This document shows, in pieces, positions 43,401 to 53,313 of a DNA stretch of 64,000 nt. The stretch spans positions 216,331 to 280,330 of the forward strand of contig CABIWJ010000003.1 in assembly GCA_902362455.1 (NCBI GenBank), in the 5' to 3' direction. A program made the position numbers and the translations under genes. Source of the stretch: Eubacteriaceae bacterium (GTDB lineage Bacteria > Bacillota > Clostridia > Lachnospirales > Lachnospiraceae). A model generated the notes under the pieces. The model worked only from the letters and a program-made list of their open reading frames with translations, did not search any database and was not told the DNA's origin. The first letter of the stretch is position 1; each line of letters opens with the position of its first letter.

Positions 43401-44690
43401 TTACAGATAATCTTCTATATCAATTACCCTTTTCACCATTTCTTCGCTTGACTTAAAGAAATCACCAAAGCCTAAATCTTTCACCACCACTATGCATTGT
43501 CTGTCATTCCTATAAGCTAACACAATCTCAATTCGTGTTGTCTTATTAGGGCGTGGTGGAAAGCCTCGTAAATCTATCACTATTTCTTTCTCACTCTTGC
43601 TAAGTGAAGATACTATTTTAAGTCTTAATTCTTTAGAATCATCTAATATTCCCTCTGCTCTTGCGCCTGCTTCGTACCAGTTGGTTCCTGCTTTTGACAA
43701 TATGACTGGTATATTCTTGTCATCTTTTTCGACTTCTACTTCGATATTAACTAATGTTCTTCCCGAACATACAAACTGATAACTGTCAGCATTACCTATA
43801 CCAATCTGACTAAGATTAGCGTAGCCTGCACCCTTAACAAACAGGTTATATCCCTGGAATACTCTTCGTTTACTGCATAAGAACCTTATCGAATCTTCCA
43901 TCCATTTCTCATAGAAGCCGACACCTGTCAGGAATACTGCTGACACAATATGTTTACTACATAACTTCTTAAGAAGCTCTAAGAATTTCGTATCCATTTC
44001 TAGTCTGCCCTGTTCAGTCTGTAAATCACTCACTTTGAACTTCTGTGTCATATCCATCTCTTCGACTACAATCGGCTGTGGTACTCTTGCTCTTACAGTT
44101 GTGAGTAATCTTACCAGAAACTGATGCTTTGTAAAATCAAATATCAGCACATCATTTACCCATATTTCCTTTTTCTGTGAAATCATATAATATATAATGC
44201 TTTCTGAATGACCGATAATTTTTACGTGTTCCCTGTCATAGCCCATATCATTTAAAACATTTCTAATAAGGTTAACAAGAATACGGTCCGGATATTCAAC
44301 TGTTACAGATATATAATCAGGCTGCACAATGTGATAATTGCTTTTAAGTATTTTAAACAATCCCTCGAAGAAATGCTTTAATATCTCATATCCCGTATAA
44401 GTATTGTTACTTACAACTATACTTTTCTCAGATAAAATTGTCTTAAGGATATCATCAGCTAATATAGCCTCGCCATTCTTTTCCCTAAGCAATGCATCAT
44501 CACCTATGCACCATTCATCACTATTATTTAATTTTCCTATTTCCGTTGGAATAAGATATTTCTGTTCGCCTGCAATTGTACTTACTGAATCCGGCTCTGC
44601 CATATTTCCCATACAATACGCAATCTGCGTGTAATCTCTACACAAATCTATCGAAACGGATATTAAGTTGTTCGCTGTCTTTGTACTCAA
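43401..44690 (-). CDS. Degenerate Hsp70/actin-like protein of unknown function (DUF5716-like)
   Basis: The 429-residue protein appears to follow the actin/Hsp70 ATPase fold: an N-terminal ISVSIDLCRDYTQIAYCMG strand pair, an interdomain VLIFDFTKHQFLVRLL in place of the phosphate-2 motif, and VFLTGVGFYEKWM in place of the adenosine motif. The catalytic DxGxT and GGG signatures are degraded, so nucleotide turnover is doubtful. I associate it with the DUF5716 family from memory. The start is taken as TTG at 44690 with GGAGGAA and a spacing of 8 nt. It lies between the 1182-residue protein and the TPR protein of the same operon. Confidence 0.7.
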   Translation of the reverse strand: MSTKTANNLISVSIDLCRDYTQIAYCMGNMAEPDSVSTIAGEQKYLIPTEIGKLNNSDEWCIGDDALLREKNGEAILADDILKTILSEKSIVVSNNTYTGYEILKHFFEGLFKILKSNYHIVQPDYISVTVEYPDRILVNLIRNVLNDMGYDREHVKIIGHSESIIYYMISQKKEIWVNDVLIFDFTKHQFLVRLLTTVRARVPQPIVVEEMDMTQKFKVSDLQTEQGRLEMDTKFLELLKKLCSKHIVSAVFLTGVGFYEKWMEDSIRFLCSKRRVFQGYNLFVKGAGYANLSQIGIGNADSYQFVCSGRTLVNIEVEVEKDDKNIPVILSKAGTNWYEAGARAEGILDDSKELRLKIVSSLSKSEKEIVIDLRGFPPRPNKTTRIEIVLAYRNDRQCIVVVKDLGFGDFFKSSEEMVKRVIDIEDYL

Positions 44691-44729
44691 CTTAGTTCCT
44701 CCATATTTTAACATCAAAAGACATCTGTG

Positions 44730-47700
44730 CTACCTGAACAAATGCTTCACAAGTTCATTATTTACATAATATTTTCCGGCAAGTTCGCTTATCATTCCCT
44801 CTTGTTTCATCTCCATACACATAAGTATATCATTTAACATTCCATATCTTGACTGACTTGCCTCAACATTTCTGTCATCAAGCTGGTGGTCTTTACTCTC
44901 TGTCACGCGGCTTTCACCATCTGAAATCTCTGTTATATAATAATTTAACTTTTCTCCATAGAATAACGTAAAAGACTTTGTATACATTCCCGTAAAGCAA
45001 CACTTCATCTCTTCAGTCGTGTACTCTTTCTCCTCATTATTACCTGTTTCAAGATAATAACTAATAAGAACCTTATCCTGTGGCTCTGCTCTGTATACTA
45101 TCGTTGTCTTATCTAGTATTCTGTCCGGCACTGCAAACCATTTAGTGAACTGTTTATAGAAATCAAATATTATAGTCTTCTTATCTAAATATTTCATACA
45201 ATCCATGCATATTTCCTTATTAGTATCAGAAATAGTCTTCTTATCAGACTGGTATTTAAGGTATGCACATTTGCATATATCCATAATATTTTTGTCAAAT
45301 ACCAGCTCATCACCTAAGTGTTTGAAAAACATATCATCTACTGGATTCTCCCTGATGAAATATTCGTGCGACATAAAGAATAAATATGCATATCTTATTA
45401 CTTCGCTTGCACCTTTTTTATAATAAGAATCATAGATTGTAACCACACTTGAAATAAATGTCCTTGAAAATAACATCTGTGCAATAAGTCTTTCCTCTAA
45501 GTCCCTGCTTTCAAATTCAAATTCCTTAGAGACACGCCATATCTCCATCATTTCCTTAGTCGTTCCATAATAATATCTGCACAGATAATCTAAAATAATT
45601 TCATTGTATTTTCCCTTAGAAAATGCATAATTACAATATTCTAATAATTGCTTATCTTCTTCTATCTCCTTATCTTCCTTAAGTCTCCTTGAGCAATATT
45701 TAAGTATCTTACGTGGGTCTATATCGCTATAACCATATTCTATAAGATATTTTTCCGCATACTCATATAAGCCACGCATAATCATAAGTTCTATAACACT
45801 CACTCTTGACTTTCTCTTAAGTCTGCTTACGTCTATGCTCATTAGATATTCATCTAATTCTTCGCCATCATAATTATTAGAATAATATTCTATAATGTCC
45901 TGTATGATATAATCTTTGTAAACTTCTTCAAAATCATCACTTATCATAACTTCTTTAAAGAGACTTACACCTGATGGAATACTCTTATGATATTTTAGTG
46001 TCTGCTCACATTCTTTCGCCATCAGATAAATATTTTCCGGATTTCTTTCTAATGCAATCTTATTTAATCCTTTATCATCATATAATTTTGTCAATGTATA
46101 ATTAATTGTGTTATGATAAATATTTCCATTAATATCCTTTAATAACACAACTGCGTCATCCGTATAAATATTTATATATGCAATTCCTTTATTAATAACA
46201 AATGTCTGCTCATTCACAATCTCTTTATGTCTGACAATAACTTCCTTAATTCTATCATTGTCACATTCAAGCTTCCATGTGTTAAGAATTTTCACAAGAT
46301 TCTTCTCATTCTCCTCAGTAATCATCTCTTCTGTAAGTACATCTGCATATACTACAGAAATAAATCTGTCTATTTCTCCATTTCGCAATTTATCTAATGC
46401 AAAATGCTCCATATTTCTTCTATAATTCTTGTATACATTTGGCTGCTTATCCTTATTTCTTATAATCAGACCATAGAAAAATGCTTCTCTGTTCATAAGC
46501 TGGTTACCATTGTATACATAGTACATAAGCACAGTATTAGGAACTATACCATCATAATCCTCTGGCATCGAGTATACATAATATTCATACAATCTTGTGA
46601 CCTGTATATCAGCAGTTACACCCTTAGCATACCATTTGAAATACTTCTCATCTGTCTTATTACCTCTGATTAACAGACTTATAATTGCAGTTAAGATTAT
46701 TTTATTCTCAAATTTATCATAGAGTTTAACAAGAATATTGAACAAAAGAGGTCTGAAATTCTTCTCAAGCATTGCAAGTTCAGATATCTGGACTGCAAGT
46801 CTTAAATCTATCGCATCATATTTACTTCCGAAATTAAGCACCTGTAACTCAAATGAATTAATAACTCTTAACAATGCCGGCTGTTTGTTTAATACATACA
46901 ATGCCTCATAGTACATAAGCGTACTTCTGCAGCCTATCTTATACTGTTCTTTAATTCTTGTTAATTTAAGACTTTTATTATTCTCAAATGATGTATCAAT
47001 ATATAGAAGTATCCATAGCAGCTGCCATTTATCGTATCCATTTTCATAGTATTTTCTAATAATATCCGTAGCAATAATTGTCTGCTCTAACTTTCTCTTC
47101 TGCAAAGTTCTTACATAGAGATAGTAGCAATATAATACTACGTTTTCCTCTTTCTTATCTAATATCTCCTCTGCTACACTGTCTATAAGCCATTTTGCTT
47201 CTTCATCTCTTCTTCTCGAAATATACATCTGTGCCTGTAGAAGTTTTAAAAATGGCATATCATCTCTGAAACCTCTGGCTCTCTCAATTAAAACATTCGA
47301 ATTCTCTGCCCATGTATCAATACTGCTCTTTCTCATTCTGAAATTAAGATATTGTTCATTAAGGCTTGCAATACACTTCTTAATCTCATGATTTGCCGAA
47401 TCTATTTCTCCTGTATTATCAATAGAAATCTCACATTCTAAACACTGGTTCATCGTATAAAATTTGATTTTTCCATAATTCATTCCACTATGCAATTTGG
47501 AAATATCTATAAGATATCTGAATTCATAATTATTTCCCGCAAAATCATCTTCAGTAATATTCTTCTTATATTCCGTTATAAAATCTCCGTCCACATCTAC
47601 CTTAATATCTATGTATCCCCATGTATTTCTGGTAAGAGTAAGAATATCTCCATATGATTCTTCTAACATATCATACTCTCTTAATGTATCTGAAAGCTCT

Positions 47701-48278
47701 ATCTTTACTTCCTGCTTCTTATTAATAGCAAGCATAAATTCCTCTAAAGCACGCTTTTTACTATAACTGTTGATAAGTCCATTATAAAGGCTCTTATCAG
47801 CCACATTATCTTTAAGAATAATTCTCTCGAAATCTTTCGACAGAAACATCTTAAGTCCCTCGTCATATTCCTGCTTAACAAGGTTAATGAAATGAAACAG
47901 ATTCGATATATCGCCTATGGAAGATGGAATACTCTCTTCCTTAACAGCAATAGTATATGGTATAAAAAGTTCTCCACCATTGCTTACGATATTCACACGG
48001 CCTTTTATAACATCCCCGATTTCACTATTTTTGCCATCTATTACATACTCTATCTTATTATTTCTGCCAACAAACTGGTCATTAATTATCTTGAATTTCT
48101 CGCACGTAGAATAAACTATCCCTTTTAGTTCATTGTCATCTTTACTAAAAATCTCAAATGAGCCATGGTATAGTTCTCCTGCTTCTATTGATTTATCAAT
48201 ATCTGTAACCGATACTTCAACCTCCGGAAGATTATATTCAATTATGCCTCTTGATAACTTCCCAATTAGTTCTTTCAA
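44730..48278 (-). CDS. Large cytosolic helical protein of unknown function (DUF5717-like)
   Basis: The 1182-residue protein has no signal peptide or membrane segment. The first 300 or so residues are beta-rich and include GELYHGSFEIFSKDD, suggesting Ig-like or adaptor domains. The rest is helical, with repeated pair spacings like an alpha-solenoid. The C-terminal region contains a further beta-rich stretch and ends NNELVKHLFR. I recall it as the DUF5717 neighbour of DUF5716 in Lachnospiraceae, function unknown. It begins with TTG at 48278, preceded by AAAGAGG. It is the first gene of the operon 48278-41350. Confidence 0.7.
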   Translation of the reverse strand: MKELIGKLSRGIIEYNLPEVEVSVTDIDKSIEAGELYHGSFEIFSKDDNELKGIVYSTCEKFKIINDQFVGRNNKIEYVIDGKNSEIGDVIKGRVNIVSNGGELFIPYTIAVKEESIPSSIGDISNLFHFINLVKQEYDEGLKMFLSKDFERIILKDNVADKSLYNGLINSYSKKRALEEFMLAINKKQEVKIELSDTLREYDMLEESYGDILTLTRNTWGYIDIKVDVDGDFITEYKKNITEDDFAGNNYEFRYLIDISKLHSGMNYGKIKFYTMNQCLECEISIDNTGEIDSANHEIKKCIASLNEQYLNFRMRKSSIDTWAENSNVLIERARGFRDDMPFLKLLQAQMYISRRRDEEAKWLIDSVAEEILDKKEENVVLYCYYLYVRTLQKRKLEQTIIATDIIRKYYENGYDKWQLLWILLYIDTSFENNKSLKLTRIKEQYKIGCRSTLMYYEALYVLNKQPALLRVINSFELQVLNFGSKYDAIDLRLAVQISELAMLEKNFRPLLFNILVKLYDKFENKIILTAIISLLIRGNKTDEKYFKWYAKGVTADIQVTRLYEYYVYSMPEDYDGIVPNTVLMYYVYNGNQLMNREAFFYGLIIRNKDKQPNVYKNYRRNMEHFALDKLRNGEIDRFISVVYADVLTEEMITEENEKNLVKILNTWKLECDNDRIKEVIVRHKEIVNEQTFVINKGIAYINIYTDDAVVLLKDINGNIYHNTINYTLTKLYDDKGLNKIALERNPENIYLMAKECEQTLKYHKSIPSGVSLFKEVMISDDFEEVYKDYIIQDIIEYYSNNYDGEELDEYLMSIDVSRLKRKSRVSVIELMIMRGLYEYAEKYLIEYGYSDIDPRKILKYCSRRLKEDKEIEEDKQLLEYCNYAFSKGKYNEIILDYLCRYYYGTTKEMMEIWRVSKEFEFESRDLEERLIAQMLFSRTFISSVVTIYDSYYKKGASEVIRYAYLFFMSHEYFIRENPVDDMFFKHLGDELVFDKNIMDICKCAYLKYQSDKKTISDTNKEICMDCMKYLDKKTIIFDFYKQFTKWFAVPDRILDKTTIVYRAEPQDKVLISYYLETGNNEEKEYTTEEMKCCFTGMYTKSFTLFYGEKLNYYITEISDGESRVTESKDHQLDDRNVEASQSRYGMLNDILMCMEMKQEGMISELAGKYYVNNELVKHLFR

Positions 48279-48381
48279 AAAAATACCTCTTTCTGTATAT
48301 CTGTCAAAATTCTTATCTGAATTTTATCACAAATGTCGTTCTATTACTAGTATGCATTGTAGAATTAATATCTCTGAATGT

Positions 48382-49647
48382 CTAGTCTGCTTCGAAGAAT
48401 TTAACGTCTTTTATCTCGTCTGGTAAATACTGTTGTTCCACATAATGTCCCTCGTAATCGTGAGGGTATTTGTAGCCAATCCCATGACCTAATTCTTTCG
48501 CTCCACCGTAATGTGCATCTTTTAAATATGCCGGTATCTGATATGCAGGCTCTCTTTTTACAAAATCAAGGGCTTTGTCAATTGCCATATATGCAGCATT
48601 TCCCTTAGGTGCATTTGCAATATATAAGACTGCCTCTGCTAAAGGTATCCTTGCCTCCGGCATTCCTAACTGATGCACTGCTTCTGCTGCCGATACAGCA
48701 ACGACTAGTGCCTGTGGGTCTGCAAGACCTACATCCTCTGCTGCACATATCATAATTCTTCTCGCAATAAAAGTAACACTTTCTCCTGCATTTAACATTC
48801 TCGCCAGATAATATATGGCAGCATCGGGGTCAGAGCCTCTCATGCTCTTTATAAATGCTGATATCGTATCATAATGATTATCCCCTGACTTATCATAACG
48901 AGGATTTCTCTGCTGTACACATTCCTCTATGGTATCAATATCGATATGAATAACTCCATCCGCCCTTCTGTCCGTTGTAAGAACTGCTAATTCTACTGCA
49001 TTCAAGGCTGTTCTTGCATCTCCATTGGCAATATCTGCAAGAAAATCAATGGCATCTTCACTCATTTTTGCACCATAAGCCCCCATTCCCTTAACTTCAT
49101 CAGATATTGCCCTGTTAATAAGAATCTTTATATCCTCTTTATCTAATTCCTTTAATTCAAATATGGTAGACCTCGATATAAGTGCACTATTTACTTCAAA
49201 ATATGGATTCTCTGTTGTAGCACCTATTAAAATAATTGTACCATCTTCGACAAATGGCAGCAAATAATCCTGCTGTCCTTTATTAAATCTGTGAATCTCA
49301 TCCACAAACAAAATTGTACGTTTTCCATACATACCGAGACTATCCTTAGCTGCGTTCACTACTTCCTCCATGTCTTTCTTACCCGCAACCGTCGCATTAA
49401 TCTGGCGGAATTCAGAATCAGAAGTATTAGCAATAACCTTTGCAAGTGTGGTCTTGCCAGTTCCCGGTGGCCCATAGAAGATGACCGAGCTTAACTTATC
49501 AGCCTTAATTGCTCTGTATAATAGCTTATTCTCACCAAGAATATGCTTCTGCCCTACCATTTCTTCAAGTTTCTCCGGTCTCATTCTTGAAGCAAGTGGT
49601 GATTCCTTACTCTTAGCATTATTTCTCATATATTCAAATAAATCCAT
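48382..49647 (-). CDS. rarA: Replication-associated recombination ATPase RarA/MgsA
   Basis: RarA is an AAA+ ATPase of the clamp-loader clade that acts at stalled replication forks. The 421-residue protein has Walker A YGPPGTGKTTLA, Walker B LFVDEIHRFNKGQQD, sensor 1 GATTENP and the C-terminal domain from about 270, including the MRGSDPDAAIYYLARML segment characteristic of MgsA. The start at 49647 has GGAGAT and 6 nt spacing. It is divergent from the citrate synthase gene. Confidence 0.95.
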   Translation of the reverse strand: MDLFEYMRNNAKSKESPLASRMRPEKLEEMVGQKHILGENKLLYRAIKADKLSSVIFYGPPGTGKTTLAKVIANTSDSEFRQINATVAGKKDMEEVVNAAKDSLGMYGKRTILFVDEIHRFNKGQQDYLLPFVEDGTIILIGATTENPYFEVNSALISRSTIFELKELDKEDIKILINRAISDEVKGMGAYGAKMSEDAIDFLADIANGDARTALNAVELAVLTTDRRADGVIHIDIDTIEECVQQRNPRYDKSGDNHYDTISAFIKSMRGSDPDAAIYYLARMLNAGESVTFIARRIMICAAEDVGLADPQALVVAVSAAEAVHQLGMPEARIPLAEAVLYIANAPKGNAAYMAIDKALDFVKREPAYQIPAYLKDAHYGGAKELGHGIGYKYPHDYEGHYVEQQYLPDEIKDVKFFEAD

Positions 49648-49751
49648 TTTAATCTCCATTTCACATAAATCTCTAATAATTTTACCACTATTCCAGCTCT
49701 TTAACAATCATATTAAGTTTTATAAATTCTATTAAGTTTTTCTAAATTCTG

Positions 49752-49780
49752 TTGTTAGTGCATTTGTTTTATGGTAAAAT
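49752..49780 (+). promoter_or_regulatory. Promoter of the citrate synthase gene
   Basis: TTGTTA (49752-49757) and TAAAAT (49775-49780) are separated by 17 nt, giving a leader of about 25 nt. Confidence 0.65.
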
Positions 49781-49811
49781 AAAGTTTATTACGGAAAAAG
49801 GGGGTTTTCAT

Positions 49812-51179
49812 TTGACTGAAAACAATTATTCAACAATTACACCGGAAATAACTAATCTTTCTAAGCTATGTTTGGATAATAGTTCAATTGACCCATCGTT
49901 ATATGGTAAATATGATGTAAAACGTGGACTTAGAGATATTAACGGAAAAGGCGTACTTACTGGTTTAACAGAAATCGCAGAAGTTCGCTCGTATATCACA
50001 GTTGACAGCGAAATGATTCCTTGTGAGGGTAAGTTGTTTTACCGTGGTTTAGATATCGAAGATATCGTAAACGGTTTTGTTTCCGAGAAAAGATTCGGTT
50101 TTGAAGAAACCACATATTTATTATTATTTGGTAAGCTTCCAACAAAGGAAGAATTAGATTCATTTAATGCATTGCTTGGACATTATCGTTCATTGCCTAC
50201 AAGTTTTGTACGAGACATAATCATGAAGGCACCAAGCCACGATATGATGAATACATTAGCAAGAAGTGTGCTTACTCTCTATTCATATGATGATGCTGCT
50301 GATGACATTTCAATTCCTAACGTCCTAAGGCAATGCTTACAACTCATAGCTTTATTTCCACAACTATCTGTTTATGGCTATCAGGCTTACAAGCATTATC
50401 ACGATGGTCAGAGCTTATTCATTCATTCGCCTGATCCTAATCTGTCTACAGCAGAGAATATTCTTCATCTGTTAAGACCAGACAGCAAATATACTGAATT
50501 AGAAGCGCGTATCTTAGATATCGCATTAGTTATCCATGCCGACCATGGCGGTGGTAACAATTCTACTTTCACAACTCACGTAGTATCATCATCAGGAACT
50601 GATACATATTCAACAATTGCCGCATCTTTGGGTTCTCTTAAGGGTCCTAAACATGGTGGTGCAAATATCAAGGTTATCCAGATGTTTGACGACATGATGG
50701 AACATGTATCCGACTGGACAGACGAAGATGAGATAAAGGCTTATCTTTCTGACTTACTTAACAAGAAAGCATTTGATAAGGCCGGATTAATCTACGGCAT
50801 GGGGCATGCTGTTTATTCTATATCAGACCCAAGAGCAAGAATCTTTAAAGGTTATGTTGAAAAGCTTTCTAAAGCAAAAGGGCTTGATAAAGAATTCGCA
50901 TTATATTCAGCAGTAGAACGTCTTGCTCCTGAAGTAATTGCTAAGGAACGCCAGATTTATAAAGGTGTAAGCGCTAACGTTGACTTCTATAGTGGTTTTG
51001 TATATAGAATGTTAGGACTTCCTATGGAACTCTACACGCCTATATTTGCAATCGCAAGAATTTCAGGTTGGAGTGCTCACCGTATTGAGGAATTAATTAA
51101 TGCCGGTAAAATCATTCGTCCTGCTTATAAGAATGTAGCAAAGCACATTGACTACGTTCCAATGTCTGACAGAGGCTAA
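49812..51179 (+). CDS. Citrate synthase family protein
   Basis: This enzyme condenses oxaloacetate with acetyl-CoA (or a related acyl-CoA). The 455-residue protein is of the long type with an N-terminal helical extension. Catalytic sites are visible: HADHGGGNNSTF, GLIYGMGHAVYSISDPRA, and a late SANVDFYSGFVYRMLGLP. The start is taken as TTG at 49812 because AAAGGGGG lies 7 nt upstream and the longer frame begins inside the promoter. Which acyl-CoA it prefers cannot be told from sequence; methylcitrate synthase is an alternative. Confidence 0.9.
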   Translation: MTENNYSTITPEITNLSKLCLDNSSIDPSLYGKYDVKRGLRDINGKGVLTGLTEIAEVRSYITVDSEMIPCEGKLFYRGLDIEDIVNGFVSEKRFGFEETTYLLLFGKLPTKEELDSFNALLGHYRSLPTSFVRDIIMKAPSHDMMNTLARSVLTLYSYDDAADDISIPNVLRQCLQLIALFPQLSVYGYQAYKHYHDGQSLFIHSPDPNLSTAENILHLLRPDSKYTELEARILDIALVIHADHGGGNNSTFTTHVVSSSGTDTYSTIAASLGSLKGPKHGGANIKVIQMFDDMMEHVSDWTDEDEIKAYLSDLLNKKAFDKAGLIYGMGHAVYSISDPRARIFKGYVEKLSKAKGLDKEFALYSAVERLAPEVIAKERQIYKGVSANVDFYSGFVYRMLGLPMELYTPIFAIARISGWSAHRIEELINAGKIIRPAYKNVAKHIDYVPMSDRG

Positions 51180-51230
51180 TTTTTTAAGAGGATAATATTG
51201 ATACAATTATTTTCTGATGAATATATCAAC

Positions 51231-51274
51231 AAAAGACTAACTGGTTAACTTTAGCCTGTTAGTCTTTTTAATAT
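51231..51274 (+). terminator. Terminator after the citrate synthase gene
   Basis: AAAAGACTAAC pairs with GTTAGTCTTTTT over a loop of about 16 nt. Confidence 0.85.
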
Positions 51275-51375
51275 TTTCTTATCAATTTTCTTAGCAATTG
51301 TTTTACCAATACTTTTTACAGTTACTTTTATTTCACATTTTAATAGCAGTTTTTGTAAATTTCAAGCTGAATTAT

Positions 51376-51702
51376 TTACAAACTATCTTCTCTGCTGTTA
51401 ACTAATATTTCTATATCTTTCATCGTCTCATTAACCATGTCCTTAACCTGGTATCTGTCAATGAGCTTTATTATTGTATTCGACATATCGCTCAACTTTG
51501 ATACATCTGATTCTTCCAATATTTCATTAAATTTTTCTTTAATCTTACCCGGCTCATCTATCCCTTCGAAATTCATCTTCACTCCAAGTTCCCCTAATAC
51601 AATTCCCATACCTGCTGCCATTTCCACATTTCCGATAAATATATTAGGCGGATTAGTTGTGGTTTTCTTTTTAACAGCATCATAAATAATATTATAAATC
51701 AT
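51376..51702 (-). CDS. Small protein of unknown function
   Basis: The 108-residue protein begins MIYNIIYDAVKKKTTTNPPN and is acidic and helical towards the C-terminus. It has no signal peptide; a central stretch (VEMAAGMGIVLGELGVKM) is moderately hydrophobic and could be an amphipathic helix. Family not recognised. AAGGAG precedes the start by about 9 nt. It faces away from dpaA; the intervening 92 nt carries the dpaA promoter. Confidence 0.6.
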   Translation of the reverse strand: MIYNIIYDAVKKKTTTNPPNIFIGNVEMAAGMGIVLGELGVKMNFEGIDEPGKIKEKFNEILEESDVSKLSDMSNTIIKLIDRYQVKDMVNETMKDIEILVNSREDSL

Positions 51703-51733
51703 AGTGCATTACTCCTTTCTAATTTTCAATGTC

Positions 51734-51760
51734 ACATCTACTGGCTATTATCATATCTTA
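51734..51760 (+). promoter_or_regulatory. Candidate sigma-K (or sigma-E) promoter for dpaAB
   Basis: AC at 51734-51735, then 16 nt, then CATATCTTA (51752-51760) fit the mother-cell sigma-K pattern AC-N16-CATANNNTA. Mother-cell expression is expected for dipicolinate synthase. Confidence 0.5.
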
Positions 51761-51793
51761 TATTATAAAACAGAATATAAATATTGGAGTAGT

Positions 51794-52636
51794 ATGAAAA
51801 CTCAAAATAATATTGCCATTATAGGCGGTGACACAAGGCAGAAATTCTTATATTATGAACTTAGGAATCAGGGATATAACATTTATCCATTTTATATTGA
51901 AGATGTTAATGATACACATTCTATCTCTGAACGCCTGCCACTATGTAATCTTATACTATTTCCTATTCCATTTTCCAAGGATAAAATAAATCTATATTCT
52001 AAAATTTCTACCCAGATAAATATAGACTATCTCCTTACACTTATCAATCCCTGCTCTGTAATATGCGGAGGCTGTTTCAATAACGATTTTATCAGTAAAT
52101 GTAATAACCTAAACATTGTAACAAAGGATTTAATGGATATTCCATCTTTCGAGTTATATAATTCCATAGCAACAGCTGAGGGAACTGTTGCAGAAGCAAT
52201 CTGCACAAGTCCGATAAATATCCATAAATCACATTCTCTTGTGTTAGGCTACGGTAAATGCGGTATGGCGCTCGCAGCAAGACTTAAATCATTAAATGCC
52301 ATAACATACGTTGCCGCAAGAAATCCGGTTCAATTGTCTATGGCATACGAACAAGGGCACAATCCTATTCCACTAAATGAATTAACAAGACATATTAATA
52401 AATTCGACTTTATTTTCAATACCATACCATCTTTAATTCTTAATCGCAACATATTAAGTAATGCAAATACAGAAGCAACCATAATAGATATTGCCTCTAA
52501 TCCGGGTGGTACCGACTTTGAAGCCTGTAAGCACTTCGGCATAACCGCCAGACTTTGTCTGTCACTTCCCGGCAAATATTCACCAAAAGCCTCGGCACAG
52601 ATAATCAGCAGATGCATTGTCTCTATGCTGAATTAA
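51794..52636 (+). CDS. dpaA: Dipicolinate synthase subunit A
   Basis: DpaA (SpoVFA) makes dipicolinic acid with DpaB in the mother cell from dihydroxy-tetrahydrodipicolinate. The 280-residue protein starts MKTQNNIAIIGGDTRQKFL and contains a Rossmann-type LVLGYGKCGMALAARLKSLNA near residue 150. LPGKYSPKASAQII lies near the end. GGAGTA lies 3 nt before the ATG at 51794; the longer frame starts inside the promoter. dpaB begins 34 nt downstream. Confidence 0.92.
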   Translation: MKTQNNIAIIGGDTRQKFLYYELRNQGYNIYPFYIEDVNDTHSISERLPLCNLILFPIPFSKDKINLYSKISTQINIDYLLTLINPCSVICGGCFNNDFISKCNNLNIVTKDLMDIPSFELYNSIATAEGTVAEAICTSPINIHKSHSLVLGYGKCGMALAARLKSLNAITYVAARNPVQLSMAYEQGHNPIPLNELTRHINKFDFIFNTIPSLILNRNILSNANTEATIIDIASNPGGTDFEACKHFGITARLCLSLPGKYSPKASAQIISRCIVSMLN

Positions 52637-52670
52637 TATATAATAACTTGCTCAGAAATGGAGGTATAAA

Positions 52671-53249
52671 ATGAAACTTGCAAATAAGACCGTAGGTTTT
52701 GCAATTACCGGCTCTTTTTGTACATTTGCCAAAATCAAAACCGAACTTATTCATCTGACCAGGGAAGGCGTAAACGTCATTCCTATTTTTTCATATAATG
52801 CTTATACAACTGACTGTCGTTTTGGTAAATCAAGCGACTTTGTTAAATTTGTCGAGGATACAACCCAGAACAAATCTGTTGTCACTATAGCCGAAGCCGA
52901 AAAATTCGGTCCAAACAAAATACTTGATATCCTTATAATTGCTCCTTGCACCGGAAACACACTTGCTAAACTTAATAACGGAATAACTGACACACCTGTT
53001 CTAATGGCTGCTAAAGGTCATCTACGAACAGGCAGACCTCTTGTCATCTCCTTATCTACTAACGATGCCCTCGGGATGAATTTTAAAAATGTCGGTTCAC
53101 TGTTAAACTGTAAAAATATATATTTCGTTCCATTCGGTCAGGATAATTGTGTTGCAAAACCTAATTCAATGATTGCACACACAGAATTAATTATTCCTAC
53201 CCTGGAAAATGCCTTAGATTCTAAACAGATACAACCGATATTAGTTTGA
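52671..53249 (+). CDS. dpaB: Dipicolinate synthase subunit B
   Basis: DpaB (SpoVFB) is a flavoprotein-fold subunit that partners DpaA. The 192-residue protein has a flavoprotein-like opening VGFAITGSFCTF and the APCTGNTLAKLNNGITDTPVLMAAK stretch with the conserved Cys and Thr. The SD GGAGGT is good. It is followed by a short GC-rich hairpin (53269-53288). Confidence 0.93.
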   Translation: MKLANKTVGFAITGSFCTFAKIKTELIHLTREGVNVIPIFSYNAYTTDCRFGKSSDFVKFVEDTTQNKSVVTIAEAEKFGPNKILDILIIAPCTGNTLAKLNNGITDTPVLMAAKGHLRTGRPLVISLSTNDALGMNFKNVGSLLNCKNIYFVPFGQDNCVAKPNSMIAHTELIIPTLENALDSKQIQPILV

Positions 53250-53265
53250 ATTTATAAGATATAAC

Positions 53266-53292
53266 AAATGCCGCTATAATCAGCGGCATACA
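53266..53292 (-). terminator. Terminator between dpaB and rpoD
   Basis: TGCCGC and GCGGCA form a short stem with an 8-nt loop. On the minus strand (rpoD) it is followed by TTTGTT, which is better than the plus-strand tail. Confidence 0.55.
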
Positions 53293-53313
53293 TATACATA
53301 TTTATATTTCATT

